A stretch of 64,000 nucleotides of DNA from Bin52 sp965213935 (GCA_965213935.1 CBDCAO010000012.1:1302001-1366000); one strand, 5' to 3'; numbered from the stretch's first letter, positions 36,641-45,203 are shown. The notes: generated by a model from the sequence alone, not told the origin. Numbers and translations: made by a program.

Positions 36641-37217
36641 AGATCACCTTCGGCTTGCCATGGGGGTCGGTGTAGCGCCCGTTGGCACGGGCGAACCCCC
36701 TGGTCTCGCCCAGCCCCGTCCAGCCCGCCGCCCTGTACATGGTGCCCAGGAAGAACTCCGGATCGCAGAACGTCTCGGCCAGAAGCACCTTGTGGCCGTG
36801 CACGTTCAGCCAGTCGTCGGCGAGCCGCCGCGTCATCCCCGCAAGGAAGCGGGAGGCGAGGTTCGGGAACACGCCGGGCTGCGAGAGCACCAGGAACCGC
36901 GTGTTGTTCGCGATCATCTCAAGGCGCCGGAACTGCTGTTCCGGCTTCCAGCCGGTCCAGCGGTCGCGCGGCTTGCACTTGAAGGCGCCGTTCTGCCACG
37001 CGGCAAGGCCCAGCCACCGCTCCCCGAAGGTCGCGACATAGCGCAGGCCGCGACCCGCAAGACGGCGAAAGCCCAGATAGTGGTGCTCGTCCATCAGCGC
37101 GTCCCAGAGCGGACGCTCCTCCGGACGCGCCAGGCGGACCTCCACCTCGGACAGCACAAACCCTTCGGGAGGGGCTCGGTGAACCGGGCACGCCTCCATG
37201 CGAGTGCGTATCGACAT
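36641..37217 (-). CDS. 5' exon of the DruA–ISAs1 transposase (DUF4338/DruA domain)
   Basis: About 192 residues. The DruA/DUF4338 core shows EERPLWDALMDEHHYLGFR, YVATFGERWLGLAAWQ, MIANNTRFLVL, LASRFLAGMTRRL and ETRGFARANGRYTDPHGKPK. The frame runs on artificially into the intron and stops at 36570. DUF4338 is the domain of DruA in the Druantia anti-phage system and also occurs as the N-terminal part of some ISAs1-type transposases. Here the exact frame match with the 3' exon favours the transposase role, not defence. Start at ATG 37217 is likely; an upstream one at 37340 is open. Confidence 0.82.
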
Positions 37218-37262
37218 GCCGCAAACGTCGCACAGGGTACGCAGGAACGCCAGAGAAAAACA

Positions 37263-37297
37263 CTGACAATCCCGTGACCGCTGACAATCCCGTGACC
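37263..37297. repeat. Tandem direct repeat of an 18-base unit
   Basis: Two adjacent copies of CTGACAATCCCGTGACCG (the second differs in its last base), immediately upstream of the DruA exon on the minus strand. It may belong to the transposon end or be a transposase binding site. Confidence 0.6.
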
Positions 37298-37482
37298 ACG
37301 GAACGCGCGCGTGCAACGCCGCGATGATCGACGTCAACAAAAATCAGACGGATTCAGCGTGGGATGCTCCTGCACCGGCCATCGCGTATTCTTGACTATT
37401 GTGTTTCGGGAGCGCACTGACGACATCGCAACGGCGCCGCGGAGACCCCTGACAAGCGGTTTGCCGAGCGGAGGTAACGATC

Positions 37483-38298
37483 ATGCGTGTCATGCTTTTC
37501 AGCCCGATCTCCTGCCTGACCGTGACTGCTCTCGCCGTCGCTGCCTGGCTCGTACTGCCCCCAGACGTCCGGGCTGAAAGCGCCGAGGACGCCGGGTTCA
37601 GAATCGCGACGGAAGCCCGCGAACGCGAAAAGGGATTCGGCGACTTCACCGCAGACATGGCCATGGTTCTGCGAAACAAGCGCGGACAGGAAAGCCGACG
37701 CGATCTCAGTCTGAAGGTTGTCGAAGTGGAGGGCGACGGGGATCGAACCTTGTTCGTGTTCAACCGTCCGCGTGACGTCAGGGGAACCGCGTTCCTGATT
37801 CACGCCCACACCACCGAACCGGATGACCAGTGGCTGTACCTGCCCGCCCTGAAACGGGTCAAGCAGATCAGCTCGTCCAAGCAGTCGGGCTCCTTCATGG
37901 GAAGCGAGTTCTCCTACGAAGATCTTGGAGCCAGCGAGGTTGAGAAATTCACGCACCGGCACCTGCGTGACGAACCCTGCGGTGATGTTGAGTGCTTTGT
38001 GCTGGAACGCAACCCCAAGAGCGAGGATTCGGGATATTCGCGCCAGATAGCCTGGCTGGAAAAGCCGGAGTTCCGCACCATTCAGGTCCATTACTTCAAC
38101 CGCAGAAACGAGCATTTCAAGACGATGACTGTCGAGGACTTCGAGCTGCATCTGGATCGTTTTTGGCGGGGCACCACAATGACCATGACAAATCACGTGA
38201 CAGGGAAGAGCACTGTCCTGACTTGGGACGACATACAGTACGGGGTCGGCCTCGACGCCGGCGACTTCACCAGAACGGCGCTCAGGCGGGCACGGTAG
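37483..38298 (+). CDS. LolA-like outer-membrane lipoprotein-sorting protein (MMPL partner)
   Basis: 271 residues with a signal peptide (MRVMLFSPISCLTVTALAV … DVRA, cleavage about residue 31). The beta-rich LolA-like core includes LFVFNRPRDVRGTAFLIHAH, WLYLPALKRVKQISSSKQSG, FMGSEFSYEDLG and GYSRQIAWLEKPEFRTIQV. This is the periplasmic family normally encoded beside MMPL/RND transporters and a beta-barrel. Here the barrel follows on the same strand, but the transporter survives only as a fragment on the other strand 6 kb away. Confidence 0.88.
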   Translation: MRVMLFSPISCLTVTALAVAAWLVLPPDVRAESAEDAGFRIATEAREREKGFGDFTADMAMVLRNKRGQESRRDLSLKVVEVEGDGDRTLFVFNRPRDVRGTAFLIHAHTTEPDDQWLYLPALKRVKQISSSKQSGSFMGSEFSYEDLGASEVEKFTHRHLRDEPCGDVECFVLERNPKSEDSGYSRQIAWLEKPEFRTIQVHYFNRRNEHFKTMTVEDFELHLDRFWRGTTMTMTNHVTGKSTVLTWDDIQYGVGLDAGDFTRTALRRAR

Positions 38299-38355
38299 GA
38301 CACCCATCGTCCGCTTCGATCCGCGCTGTCTTCCTCCGGACACCGGGGTGGTGCA

Positions 38356-38560
38356 ATGCCGAGTCGGGTGGCGATCATCGGCGCGAGGGTTTCCGGACTC
38401 GGTGTCGCCTGGGCTCTGAACAGGCACCCTGACCCCCTCTGACCGATTTTATTTGACTGTACGAGGCACAGGACCAGGTCGGCGGCAACGCCGTTACCGT
38501 CGACATGCCGCAGGAGGACGGGTGCAAAATCCAGGCCACTTGACCGTGAATCCTGCGTAA
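38356..38560 (+). pseudogene. N-terminal remnant of an FAD/NAD(P)-binding amine-oxidase-like protein
   Basis: The first frame reads RVAIIGARVSGLGVAWALN, a Rossmann GxGxxG motif with its second-last Gly/Ala changed to Arg. After a stop and shift, LYEAQDQVGGNAVTVDMPQ continues the same family (COG2907-like NAD/FAD oxidoreductases), then stops. The remaining ~350 residues are gone. It lies between the LolA-like and barrel genes and is clearly dead. Confidence 0.7.
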
Positions 38561-39181
38561 CTTGACAGGCGAACCGTTCCAGACGGGTTCGATCTCACAC
38601 GGGGTCCACGTGCGCAGCGCGTACCGTCCTTGCCACTGTGCAGGTGTCTGATCCAGGGTTCTCCTTTCGGTTGCGTCGAGTGACGGTCGAAGGTCGCGGG
38701 ACTGTCAACAACAAGGTGTTCTGTCGGTGTTGGGGGCCGGACAAGGACCCTCTGGGTCGTGGTCCGGTCCGGCCCCATGGTGATGGGTAACCACCCGCCG
38801 AAGGCGCATCGCGTCGTCGCAAGACGACGCGGGGTCAGGCAGTGGGAGTCTGAGGCTGGTCGATGGGAGCGAAGGGCCGGGTCCCTGGCGTTAAGCGTTC
38901 GGAGCGGTGAAGGGCCAAGTTGGCCCGAAACGGCCCATTGCCTGGACTGTCATCATCAGGCAGTTTGCTATCCTGATCGGTAATCACTCTCCTGCCCCGG
39001 TGCCGTGAGGCAGGAAGCGACAGGTACACGGTGCCGCATGTACCGACAATCGAACCTGCTTCGAGGAGACTAGTTAAGCGTGTTTGGCACTATCCATGCC
39101 CCCCATCGACACACACTGACAGGTCATGATCAGTCCGGAGCACGATCCTGCACCGTCGACTGCGGGACCACTGTGGCGGCC
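38561..39181. other. Non-coding stretch between the oxidoreductase relic and the barrel gene
   Basis: 620 bases with short frames only. The last part presumably holds the barrel promoter. Nothing else was recognised. Confidence 0.35.
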
Positions 39182-40444
39182 ATGCGCTCTCTTATCGGTT
39201 GTGCCGCATCGCTTTGCCTGCTGGTCACACCGCTGACCGGCCCGGCTCAGGCCGACGGTGCTTTTCCCGAACTGGTGGAAGTGTTCGGCCGCATTTCCCC
39301 GGAAACCAGGGTGTTTTCGCAGAAGGCCGCGTACCCGGACCAGCGTTCGCACGCAAGCGGTATCGCCGTGGAAGCAACAGTCTACATGGAAGGCGACCAA
39401 GGTACGAGCGTGACGGTAACCCCTTTCTTCCGCTACGATGCCGGCGATTCCGAACGCACTCACGCAGATCTGCGCGAGGCGTTTTTTCTCGCTTACGGTG
39501 ATCTCGGCGACGACGAGTGGGAACTGCGGCTTGGCGTTGATCGCGTGTTCTGGGGCGTCGTCGAATCGCGGTCTCTGGTTGACATCATCAACCAGTCCGA
39601 CGTGATCGAACATCCTGACGAAAAGACCAAGATGGGCCAGCCGATGGCTCACCTGACGTGGTCCGGCGACTGGGGTGCGCTGGAAGGCTTTGTGCTGACC
39701 GGGCACCGCCCCCGCACGTTTCCGGGCAGGCACGGTCGACTTCGCACCGGGCTTTTCGTCGACCATGAACTGACATCGTACGAGGCCGAAGCGGAAGAGT
39801 GGCATATTGATCTTGCTGCCCGGTATACGAGCAATTTCGGACCACTGGCCCTTGGCGCGAGTGTGTTCAATGGAACCAGCCGGGAACCTGCCCTCCTGCT
39901 CACGCCTGTTGCCGACGGACTGTTCCTGGCGCCACACTACGAACTCATCACCCAGTATGGTCTGGACGCCCAGTACACTTTCGGTTCGTGGCTTCTCAAG
40001 CTCGAGGCCATTCATCGCACCGGCGCTCGAAACCGTCGAACCGATCAGTACCTGAGATACGAGGAAAAGGACTATTCGGCCTTCATCGTGGGTGGCGAGT
40101 ATGCCATCAACGGTATCTGGGAGTCCGGCGCCGACCTGACCCTGTTTGCCGAATGGGCCCGCGACGGACGGGGTCGCTGGGCGACCAACGGATTCGACAA
40201 TGATCTGCTTCTCGCAGCCCGCCTGGGATTAAACGACGAACCCGGTACGGAGTTCACCGTCAGCGTGTTGAACTCGCTCGCCAACAGCAGCAGGGTCCTT
40301 ACCGCCGAGTTCAAGCGCCGCCTTTCGGACAACTGGTTCCTACACATCGAGAGTACAGTGTACCTGGATATCGACGAATCCGACCAGATTTACGACGTCC
40401 GACGCGACAGTTTCGTCGGTGTCAATGTGGACTACAATTTCTGA
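39182..40444 (+). CDS. Outer-membrane beta-barrel protein of the MMPL/LolA-like system
   Basis: 420 residues with a signal peptide (MRSLIGCAASLCLLVTPL … AQA). The mature protein is rich in alternating aromatic beta-strands (YMEGDQGTSVTVTPFFRYD, LREAFFLAYGDLGDDEWELR, WLLKLEAIHRTGARN) and closes FVGVNVDYNF with a terminal Phe typical of barrels. It contains LRLGVDRVFWGVVESRSLVD, often seen in DUF1302-like barrels encoded with MMPL exporters. It may be the exit pore for a lipid or hydrophobic cargo. The ATG at 39182 is used in preference to 39080. Confidence 0.82.
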   Translation: MRSLIGCAASLCLLVTPLTGPAQADGAFPELVEVFGRISPETRVFSQKAAYPDQRSHASGIAVEATVYMEGDQGTSVTVTPFFRYDAGDSERTHADLREAFFLAYGDLGDDEWELRLGVDRVFWGVVESRSLVDIINQSDVIEHPDEKTKMGQPMAHLTWSGDWGALEGFVLTGHRPRTFPGRHGRLRTGLFVDHELTSYEAEAEEWHIDLAARYTSNFGPLALGASVFNGTSREPALLLTPVADGLFLAPHYELITQYGLDAQYTFGSWLLKLEAIHRTGARNRRTDQYLRYEEKDYSAFIVGGEYAINGIWESGADLTLFAEWARDGRGRWATNGFDNDLLLAARLGLNDEPGTEFTVSVLNSLANSSRVLTAEFKRRLSDNWFLHIESTVYLDIDESDQIYDVRRDSFVGVNVDYNF

Positions 40445-41048
40445 TCACCATCCCTGATCGGCGAGTGTCACGCCTGTTCACCGCGCACCATTTCGGCTTT
40501 GGTGTGACGGCAGATACCGTGACCGTTTCCATCTTCCACTCCACTTGGAGAGGGAATGACGGTGACCACGGCCGTCCCGATATGAAGACCTGCACCCGGC
40601 CGGACAATGCCAGGTCCTCGACTGCTACCGCCCCTGCTCTCATCATCAGACTCTCCGCGCCACTGCAGTTCCACGGGAAAGTCGCCGATATCCAAACGAT
40701 GTTACCAGTAAGGGTATCGCCTCATGCCCGGCGTTTCCGGAGCGAAAGCTCCGGAAGCCGGTCGGCCCGCACTCCCGCCAGGGCACCTCCACGCAGGTGA
40801 ACAAGCTCGACGACTTCCCGACCCGGGACCTGTCTCGGCGGCATCAATGTGGTAACTGCAGGCTGTCCCGGCGGTCGGCGGCAGATCGCCAGCTTCGGCG
40901 TTACCGGTGCCCGTGGAGCGTTGCCGCAAGTTGGCCTCGCACCCGCCTTGCCGATCTCCGCGGACGTGGTGGCTCATCGATGCGAAAGCAGATCTTCTCG
41001 CCAAAGTCCGTGCAGTTTTCCGTTCTGGTCCGGCGGTGATCCGGGGCG
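40445..41048. other. Debris region with a strong GAAA-loop hairpin
   Basis: About 600 bases with no recognisable intact gene. At 40735–40756 there is a perfect 9-bp stem (TTCCGGAGC / GCTCCGGAA) closed by a GAAA tetraloop, extended by further GC pairs. Its position upstream of an IS110-family relic suggests part of that element's left end; IS110 elements carry a structured RNA there. Confidence 0.4.
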
Positions 41049-42088
41049 GTGCCGGGAATGGCCATTCCGCGCCGGACGGCTGTGCTGATCCCGGCCCAGG
41101 GCCCGGCCAATGTGATCCGGCTGGCGGAGGTGCTTGAGGATCCGAATTTCGGGCTCCTCGAGGAGGTCCGTGAGCCGGGTCGCCTGCTGGTCAGGCAGAT
41201 CGCCGGGTTCGACGAGCGGATCGCCGGGCCGGAGAAGACACTGTGTCGCGCGGTCCCCGAGGATGCGGACGCGCGGCGGCTGATGACGATCCCGGGGGTC
41301 GGGCCGATCACAGCGATGGCCGTCCATGCCTTCGCTCCGCCGATGGAGAGCTTCCGGCGTGGTCGCGACTGCTCGGCCTGGCTCGGATTGGTCCCACGCC
41401 AGCACACGACTGGTAGCGCTGCCCGGCACGGCGTACCGACCGCCGTCGCGCCCGGCCGCTGCAGCGCCGCGAACAGTCGATGTTGCCGTGGTCGCATCGC
41501 CGGCAAAGAACAACCTGACGACGGCACAAGGCGCAGGTGAACAGGCGGGCGGCGTTCCTCATCGCGACAACCGATGAGAACGGGGTGGACCCCCACCAGA
41601 ACCCGCACGATACTGTGCAGACGGGCCGCGCCTTGCACAGCCTTGGGGGTGCGGCGCCGCATCGTTCTCAGCAGATCAAGTCTACTCTCTGCCGCAGCAC
41701 GGGTCCCCCCGCCGCTATCGCCACGACGGCTCCTCCCCGCAGAAGGCCAAAATCTCCGCGCGACGGGGGCCGGGGACTCCAGTCGGGCTACGCCCTCCTT
41801 CCGTCCCCGGCCCCGTCACAATCCCGGCGTCGCCAGTCTCACCCTGTTTGTCGCGCCCCAAGAAAACCCACGACTCCATCAAGTATGCGCGCTTTCTGGC
41901 CGTCACCTACAATGGGTCATCGGGACCTGAGGCGCCTGTTGATCACTGGCGCGATGTCGGTCGTCCGGCATGCGGGCACGCACAGCGAGAGGGCCAGCCC
42001 GTGGATTGCCGGGATGCTGGCGCGCAAGCCGAAGAAGCTCGTCGCGATGGCGTTGGCCAACAAGATGGCGCGGATAGTCTGGGCTTAG
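41049..42088 (+). pseudogene. IS110-family transposase, interrupted
   Basis: The C-terminal Transposase_20 domain is present: RRLMTIPGVGPITAMAVHA and CSAWLGLVPRQHTTG to about 41412. The tail resumes at 41912 with MGHRDLRRLLITGAMSVVRH, ARKPKKLVAMALANKMARIVWA. The 500 bases between are foreign, and the N-terminal DEDD domain is missing. The gene is dead, and it also truncates the helicase relic that follows at 42087. Confidence 0.85.
41406..41562 (-). pseudogene. Cysteine-rich transposon-associated small protein fragment
   Basis: About 52 residues, MRNAARLFTCALCRRQVVLC followed by RRCDHGNIDCSRRC and an arginine-rich tail ending AGQRYQ. The CxxC…CxxC…CxxxC spacing resembles zinc-binding small proteins carried by some IS elements. 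It lies inside the IS110 gene on the opposite strand and marks the insert that split it. Function is unknown. Confidence 0.55.
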
Positions 42089-43234
42089 TTTTCAGGAATC
42101 CTTCACCGACGACGGCGGCAGTCTCCTCAGCCGGCCCGCCAGGGATGCCGACGGCAACCCTGTGATCTGCCGGGAGGCCGAGGACCGGCGCGACGCACTG
42201 ATCGAGAAGCTGGCGGCACTGCCGCCGGTGCCTACGGAGCTGGATCAGATCGTGCAGCATTTCGGACACGAGGCGGTCGCGGAGGTCACGGGGCGGTCGC
42301 GGCGTGTATTGCGCATCACGGACGCCAAGGGGGAACGCCTCGCGCTGCGCAGCCGGCCGGCCTCGGCCAATCTCGCCGAGACCGTCGCGTTCATGGACGG
42401 CGAGAAGCGCATCCTGATGTTCTCCATGGCCGGCGGCACCGGGCGCAGCTACCACGCGGATCTGTCCTGCGGGAACACGGAGCGGCGCACCCACTACCTG
42501 CCGGAACCCGGCTGGCGCGCCGACCAAGCGATCCAGGGGCTGGGCAGGACCCACCGTTCCCACCAGGCCAGTGCGCCTCTGTTCCGGCCCGTCACCACGG
42601 ACGTGAAGGGCGAGCGGCGCTTCATCGCCACCATCGCGCGGCGGCTCTACAGCCTGGGCACCATCAGGCGCGGACAGCGCAACAGCCAGACCGCCATGGG
42701 CAGCAGCGACGCGGCGCTGTTCCGCGAGAGCGACAATCTGGAGAGCATCTGCGCCCGGGCCGCCTTGCGCCAATTCTACGGCGCGCTATGGCGGGGCAGC
42801 ATCGAGGGCTGGAATCTGGAGCGCTTCGAGAAGACCACCGGGCTCAAGCTCACCTGGGAGGGATCGCTCAAGGAGGACCTGCCGCCCATGCCCAGGTTCC
42901 TCAACCGGCTGCTGGCGCTCCCCGTCGCCGAGCAGAACTAGCTCTTCGCCGAGTTGGTGAGTCGCGTCGCTTCCAACATCGAGCAGGCCATCGAGGCCGG
43001 CAGCTACGAGGTCGGCGTCGAGACCGTGACCGGATGGGAAGCTCCGGCTGGCCGCGAACCCGCTCGAAGCGCGCCGCCGTCATCCTGCCGGCATTGTCGC
43101 GCATGATCGACGACGGCGGCGTGCAAGAGCGGGTGCGGCTCATCCGGCCCGCGAGCGGCGAGACCGTGGCGTCGGCCGAGCTAAACGCCTCCAACTGGCG
43201 CCGCGCCGACGAGGCGCAGTGGCGGCACGTGTGA
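42087..43234 (+). pseudogene. C-terminal Strawberry-notch-type helicase relic
   Basis: Reads FQESFTDDGGSLLSRPA, then SRPASANLAETVAFMDG, MAGGTGRSYHADLSC and GWRADQAIQGLGRTHRSHQA, the SBNO C-terminal helicase motif VI region, then KTTGLKLTWEGSLKEDLPPM and FLNRLLALPVAEQN. An in-frame TAG sits at 42939–42941, then LFAELVSRVASNIEQAIEAG continues, followed by a frameshift to the last segment ending 43234. The helicase core upstream is missing. Bacterial SBNO proteins sit on plasmids and integrative elements, so this marks a lost element. Confidence 0.85.
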
Positions 43235-43570
43235 GCATCCATGTTTCGCGTCAAGGGGGCGTGGTTGGCGGGTTTGCGATTTATCCACAGTTTTTCCACA
43301 AGGTTATCCACAGGGTCGTTGTCCTCGTTCGCTTCCGGGCGCCACGCACTCGCGGCGTGTCTTCGACTGGTTCGATCGATTGACTGCAGCTTGTTGAGTG
43401 TGATCACGCGTTCGTTTCCGCTGCGGTGACGCATCATTGCCGATCGGTGGTCGCCAGAAGCCGCGCGTCTGTCATCGTGTGGCACCTGGTCGTCTTGCCC
43501 GGAGAGACAGGACAAGACGCGGTCCATCGGAATTTGTTGGAACCACAAGCTGGAACTACAAGCTTGATAT
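43235..43570. other. Intergenic segment with DnaA boxes upstream of brnT
   Basis: No gene is recognisable. Its main content is the DnaA-box triplet listed separately. Confidence 0.4.
43281..43312 (+). promoter_or_regulatory. Three closely spaced DnaA-box-like sites
   Basis: TTATCCACA at 43281–43289 and 43304–43312 are exact consensus DnaA boxes, with TTTTCCACA (one change) at 43292–43300 between them. Start-to-start spacing is 11 and 12 bases, about one helical turn. No replication gene is adjacent. It may be the remains of a plasmid origin or a DnaA-titration or regulatory site. Confidence 0.6.
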
Positions 43571-43591
43571 TCATAGGCCATTGGCCTATGA
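43571..43591 (+). promoter_or_regulatory. Palindromic operator of the brnT–antitoxin operon
   Basis: A perfect inverted repeat with 10-base arms and a one-base spacer (TCATAGGCCA T TGGCCTATGA) ends seven bases before the brnT ATG. This position and symmetry are typical for autorepression by the HTH antitoxin. Confidence 0.75.
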
Positions 43592-43598
43592 TTGCGTT

Positions 43599-43880
43599 AT
43601 GGAGTTCGAATGGGACGAGGCCAAGAACAGTGCTTGTTTCGAGCGTCGCGGCTTCGACTTCGCCTATGCCGTCCGGGCCTTCCTCGATCCGCACCGGATC
43701 GTCGCGCAGGATCGCCGGTTGGACAATGGCGAGAACCGCTACCGGCTGCTCGGCACGGTCGACGGGCGCGTGTATGTCGTCGTCTACACGGTGCGGGGTT
43801 CGGCCGTTCGCATCATTTCGGCCCGCAAGGGCAACCGCAAGGAGGTCGCGGATCATGAGCACAACGCGCATCAGGATTGA
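43599..43880 (+). CDS. brnT: BrnT-family toxin
   Basis: 93 residues, a RelE-like RNase of type II toxin–antitoxin systems that cuts mRNA. It shows MEFEWDEAKNSACFERRGFD, FLDPHRIVAQDRR, YRLLGTVDGRVYVVVYT and RIISARKGNRKE near the end, the family's usual succession (F..DP, E.R, G.....V.VYT, R.ISAR). It overlaps the antitoxin start by 26 bases and sits behind a palindromic operator. Confidence 0.9.
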   Translation: MEFEWDEAKNSACFERRGFDFAYAVRAFLDPHRIVAQDRRLDNGENRYRLLGTVDGRVYVVVYTVRGSAVRIISARKGNRKEVADHEHNAHQD

Positions 43881-44190
43881 CCCCGACGATCCGTCGACCC
43901 TCCCCGAGGGGCGGATCGACCCCGCCAGGGTGGACGCCACCACCGAGGCGGAGATTGCGGCACAGGAGCGGGAAGACGAGGCCGAGGCTATGCAGGACAT
44001 GGCGCGTTATGCGCGGCGGATCCGGCGGCGGCTGGGGCTGTCCCAGACCGAGCTGGCGCGACGCATCGACGTGCCGCACGAGACAATCCGCAATTGGGAA
44101 CAGGGGAAACGCTGCCCGACCGGCGCGGCACGCGCCCTGTTGCGGGTGCTCGACAAGGCGCCAGAAACCGCGCTCCGCGTGCTGACATGA
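43855..44190 (+). CDS. XRE-type HTH antitoxin (BrnA position)
   Basis: 111 residues. The C-terminal half is a clear HTH_3/XRE domain, RRRLGLSQTELARRIDVPHE, followed by TIRNWEQGKRCPTGAARALL. The N-terminal half is acidic and unstructured-looking (DPDDPSTLPEGRID), suited to neutralising BrnT. Classical BrnA is ribbon-helix-helix, so this pairing has an HTH antitoxin instead. The ATG at 43855 lies inside brnT, ensuring coupled translation. Confidence 0.85.
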   Translation: MSTTRIRIDPDDPSTLPEGRIDPARVDATTEAEIAAQEREDEAEAMQDMARYARRIRRRLGLSQTELARRIDVPHETIRNWEQGKRCPTGAARALLRVLDKAPETALRVLT

Positions 44191-44227
44191 AAGAGTTGCG
44201 GCAATGCCGTTCGGCGAATTTTTTCGA

Positions 44228-45203
44228 TCATGCGTCAGGCGCCTCATGTCCCCCTTTGCGCCCCCTAAGCACAATACTGTTGCTTTGAGGTCTGACCGGT
44301 TGGATTTCAGGCACCCACCGGTGGACTTTGCGGGACAGGTGGCCGTGCGTGCGGAGCGGGTCGTTGATCATCTTGCGCTTGACGCTGCGGGGTTTCACCT
44401 GGCGGCGGCTGGAGACGGCGCGCTCCTCCAGGATCTCGTCGAGGAGGCTGGCGTCAGGCGTCGGTGCGGCTGGCATCGGGGGAAAACCGCCGGGATGGAC
44501 GATCCGGCGGCGGATGACGTTGACGGCATGCAGGAAGGATAGTCGGTCGGGTCCTCGCCGGCCAGGTCGGCGGCCTCCTGGATCAGGTAGCGCACCGCGT
44601 AGTGGGCCAGCATCAGGCCGTCGAACTCCTGCATCACGAGGTCCGGGGTCTTGCTGCGCAACTGGGCGCCGGGCCCGAGCAGGTGGGTCTTCACCTCGTC
44701 GTAGGCGGTCTCGATCTCCCAGCGCTCGTGGCAGAGCGCGGCGAGCGCGGCGGCCGGATCGAGGAGCGTCGTGACCAGGGTGAAGCGCTCGTCGCTCCCG
44801 GCGAGGCGGTAGGAGAGCGCCCGCACCGTGCACGCCCCCGGGTCCGCTTGCGGTCGCGGCCGCTGCCCCGCAGCACGCTTCACCAGGAGCCGTCCGGGAA
44901 GCTCTCGCGCACGGGGAAGCGCTGGTTCGACTTGACGCGCCACAGCAGGTGGGCGCCGCTCGCCCGGGCCTGGGACCACAGCGGAAAGCCGCAGTAGGAG
45001 CGGTCCGCGAGCACCAGCAGGCCAGGCGACAGGTGGGGCACCAGCCGTTCCGCCTGCGCCATCTCCGACCCCCGCAGCGGGCCCCGCCGCACCAGGCCAG
45101 CGGAGCCCGGGTGCCGATCTCCACCAGCGCCGTCACGACCCGCCCCACAACCGAAACCCATCGAACAACGCGAGCATCCCGCCATCAGATACCGCGTGCA
45201 CAC
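44228..45203 (-). pseudogene. IS4-family transposase, frameshifted
   Basis: Pieces in several minus-strand frames form one IS4-type transposase: LLVLADRSYCGFPLWSQA (DDE second Asp region), LLWRVKSNQRFPV, TLLDPAAALAALCHERWEIE with the catalytic Glu in ERWEIETAYDEVKTHLLG, QEFDGLMLAHYAVRYLI, then SFLHAVNVIRRRI and a basic tail. At least three frame changes are needed. No IS ends were fixed. Confidence 0.8.

Larger units (their letters stand above)
31444..37217 (-). mobile_element. ISAs1-type element with DruA–DDE fusion transposase, split by a group II intron
   Basis: The span covers the two exons and everything between. Both exons are on the minus strand: 5' exon 36641–37217 (DruA/DUF4338 domain) and 3' exon 31444–32684 (ISAs1 DDE domain). 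Joined after intron removal, 577 + 1241 bases give 606 codons with no interruption. Terminal inverted repeats could not be fixed, so the true element extends somewhat beyond both limits. A tandem 18-base repeat lies just outside the 5' exon at 37263–37297. Confidence 0.8.

Noticed and set aside
37263..37297. CRISPR array
   Set aside because: Only two abutting copies of an 18-base unit with no spacers, and no cas genes anywhere in the window.
36570..37340. Stand-alone Druantia DruA defence protein
   Set aside because: No other Druantia genes are nearby, the frame ends inside intron RNA, and it joins in frame to a transposase DDE domain.
43281..43312. Chromosomal oriC
   Set aside because: No dnaA, dnaN, parAB, hemE or AT-rich unwinding element is adjacent. 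Three boxes alone do not make an origin.
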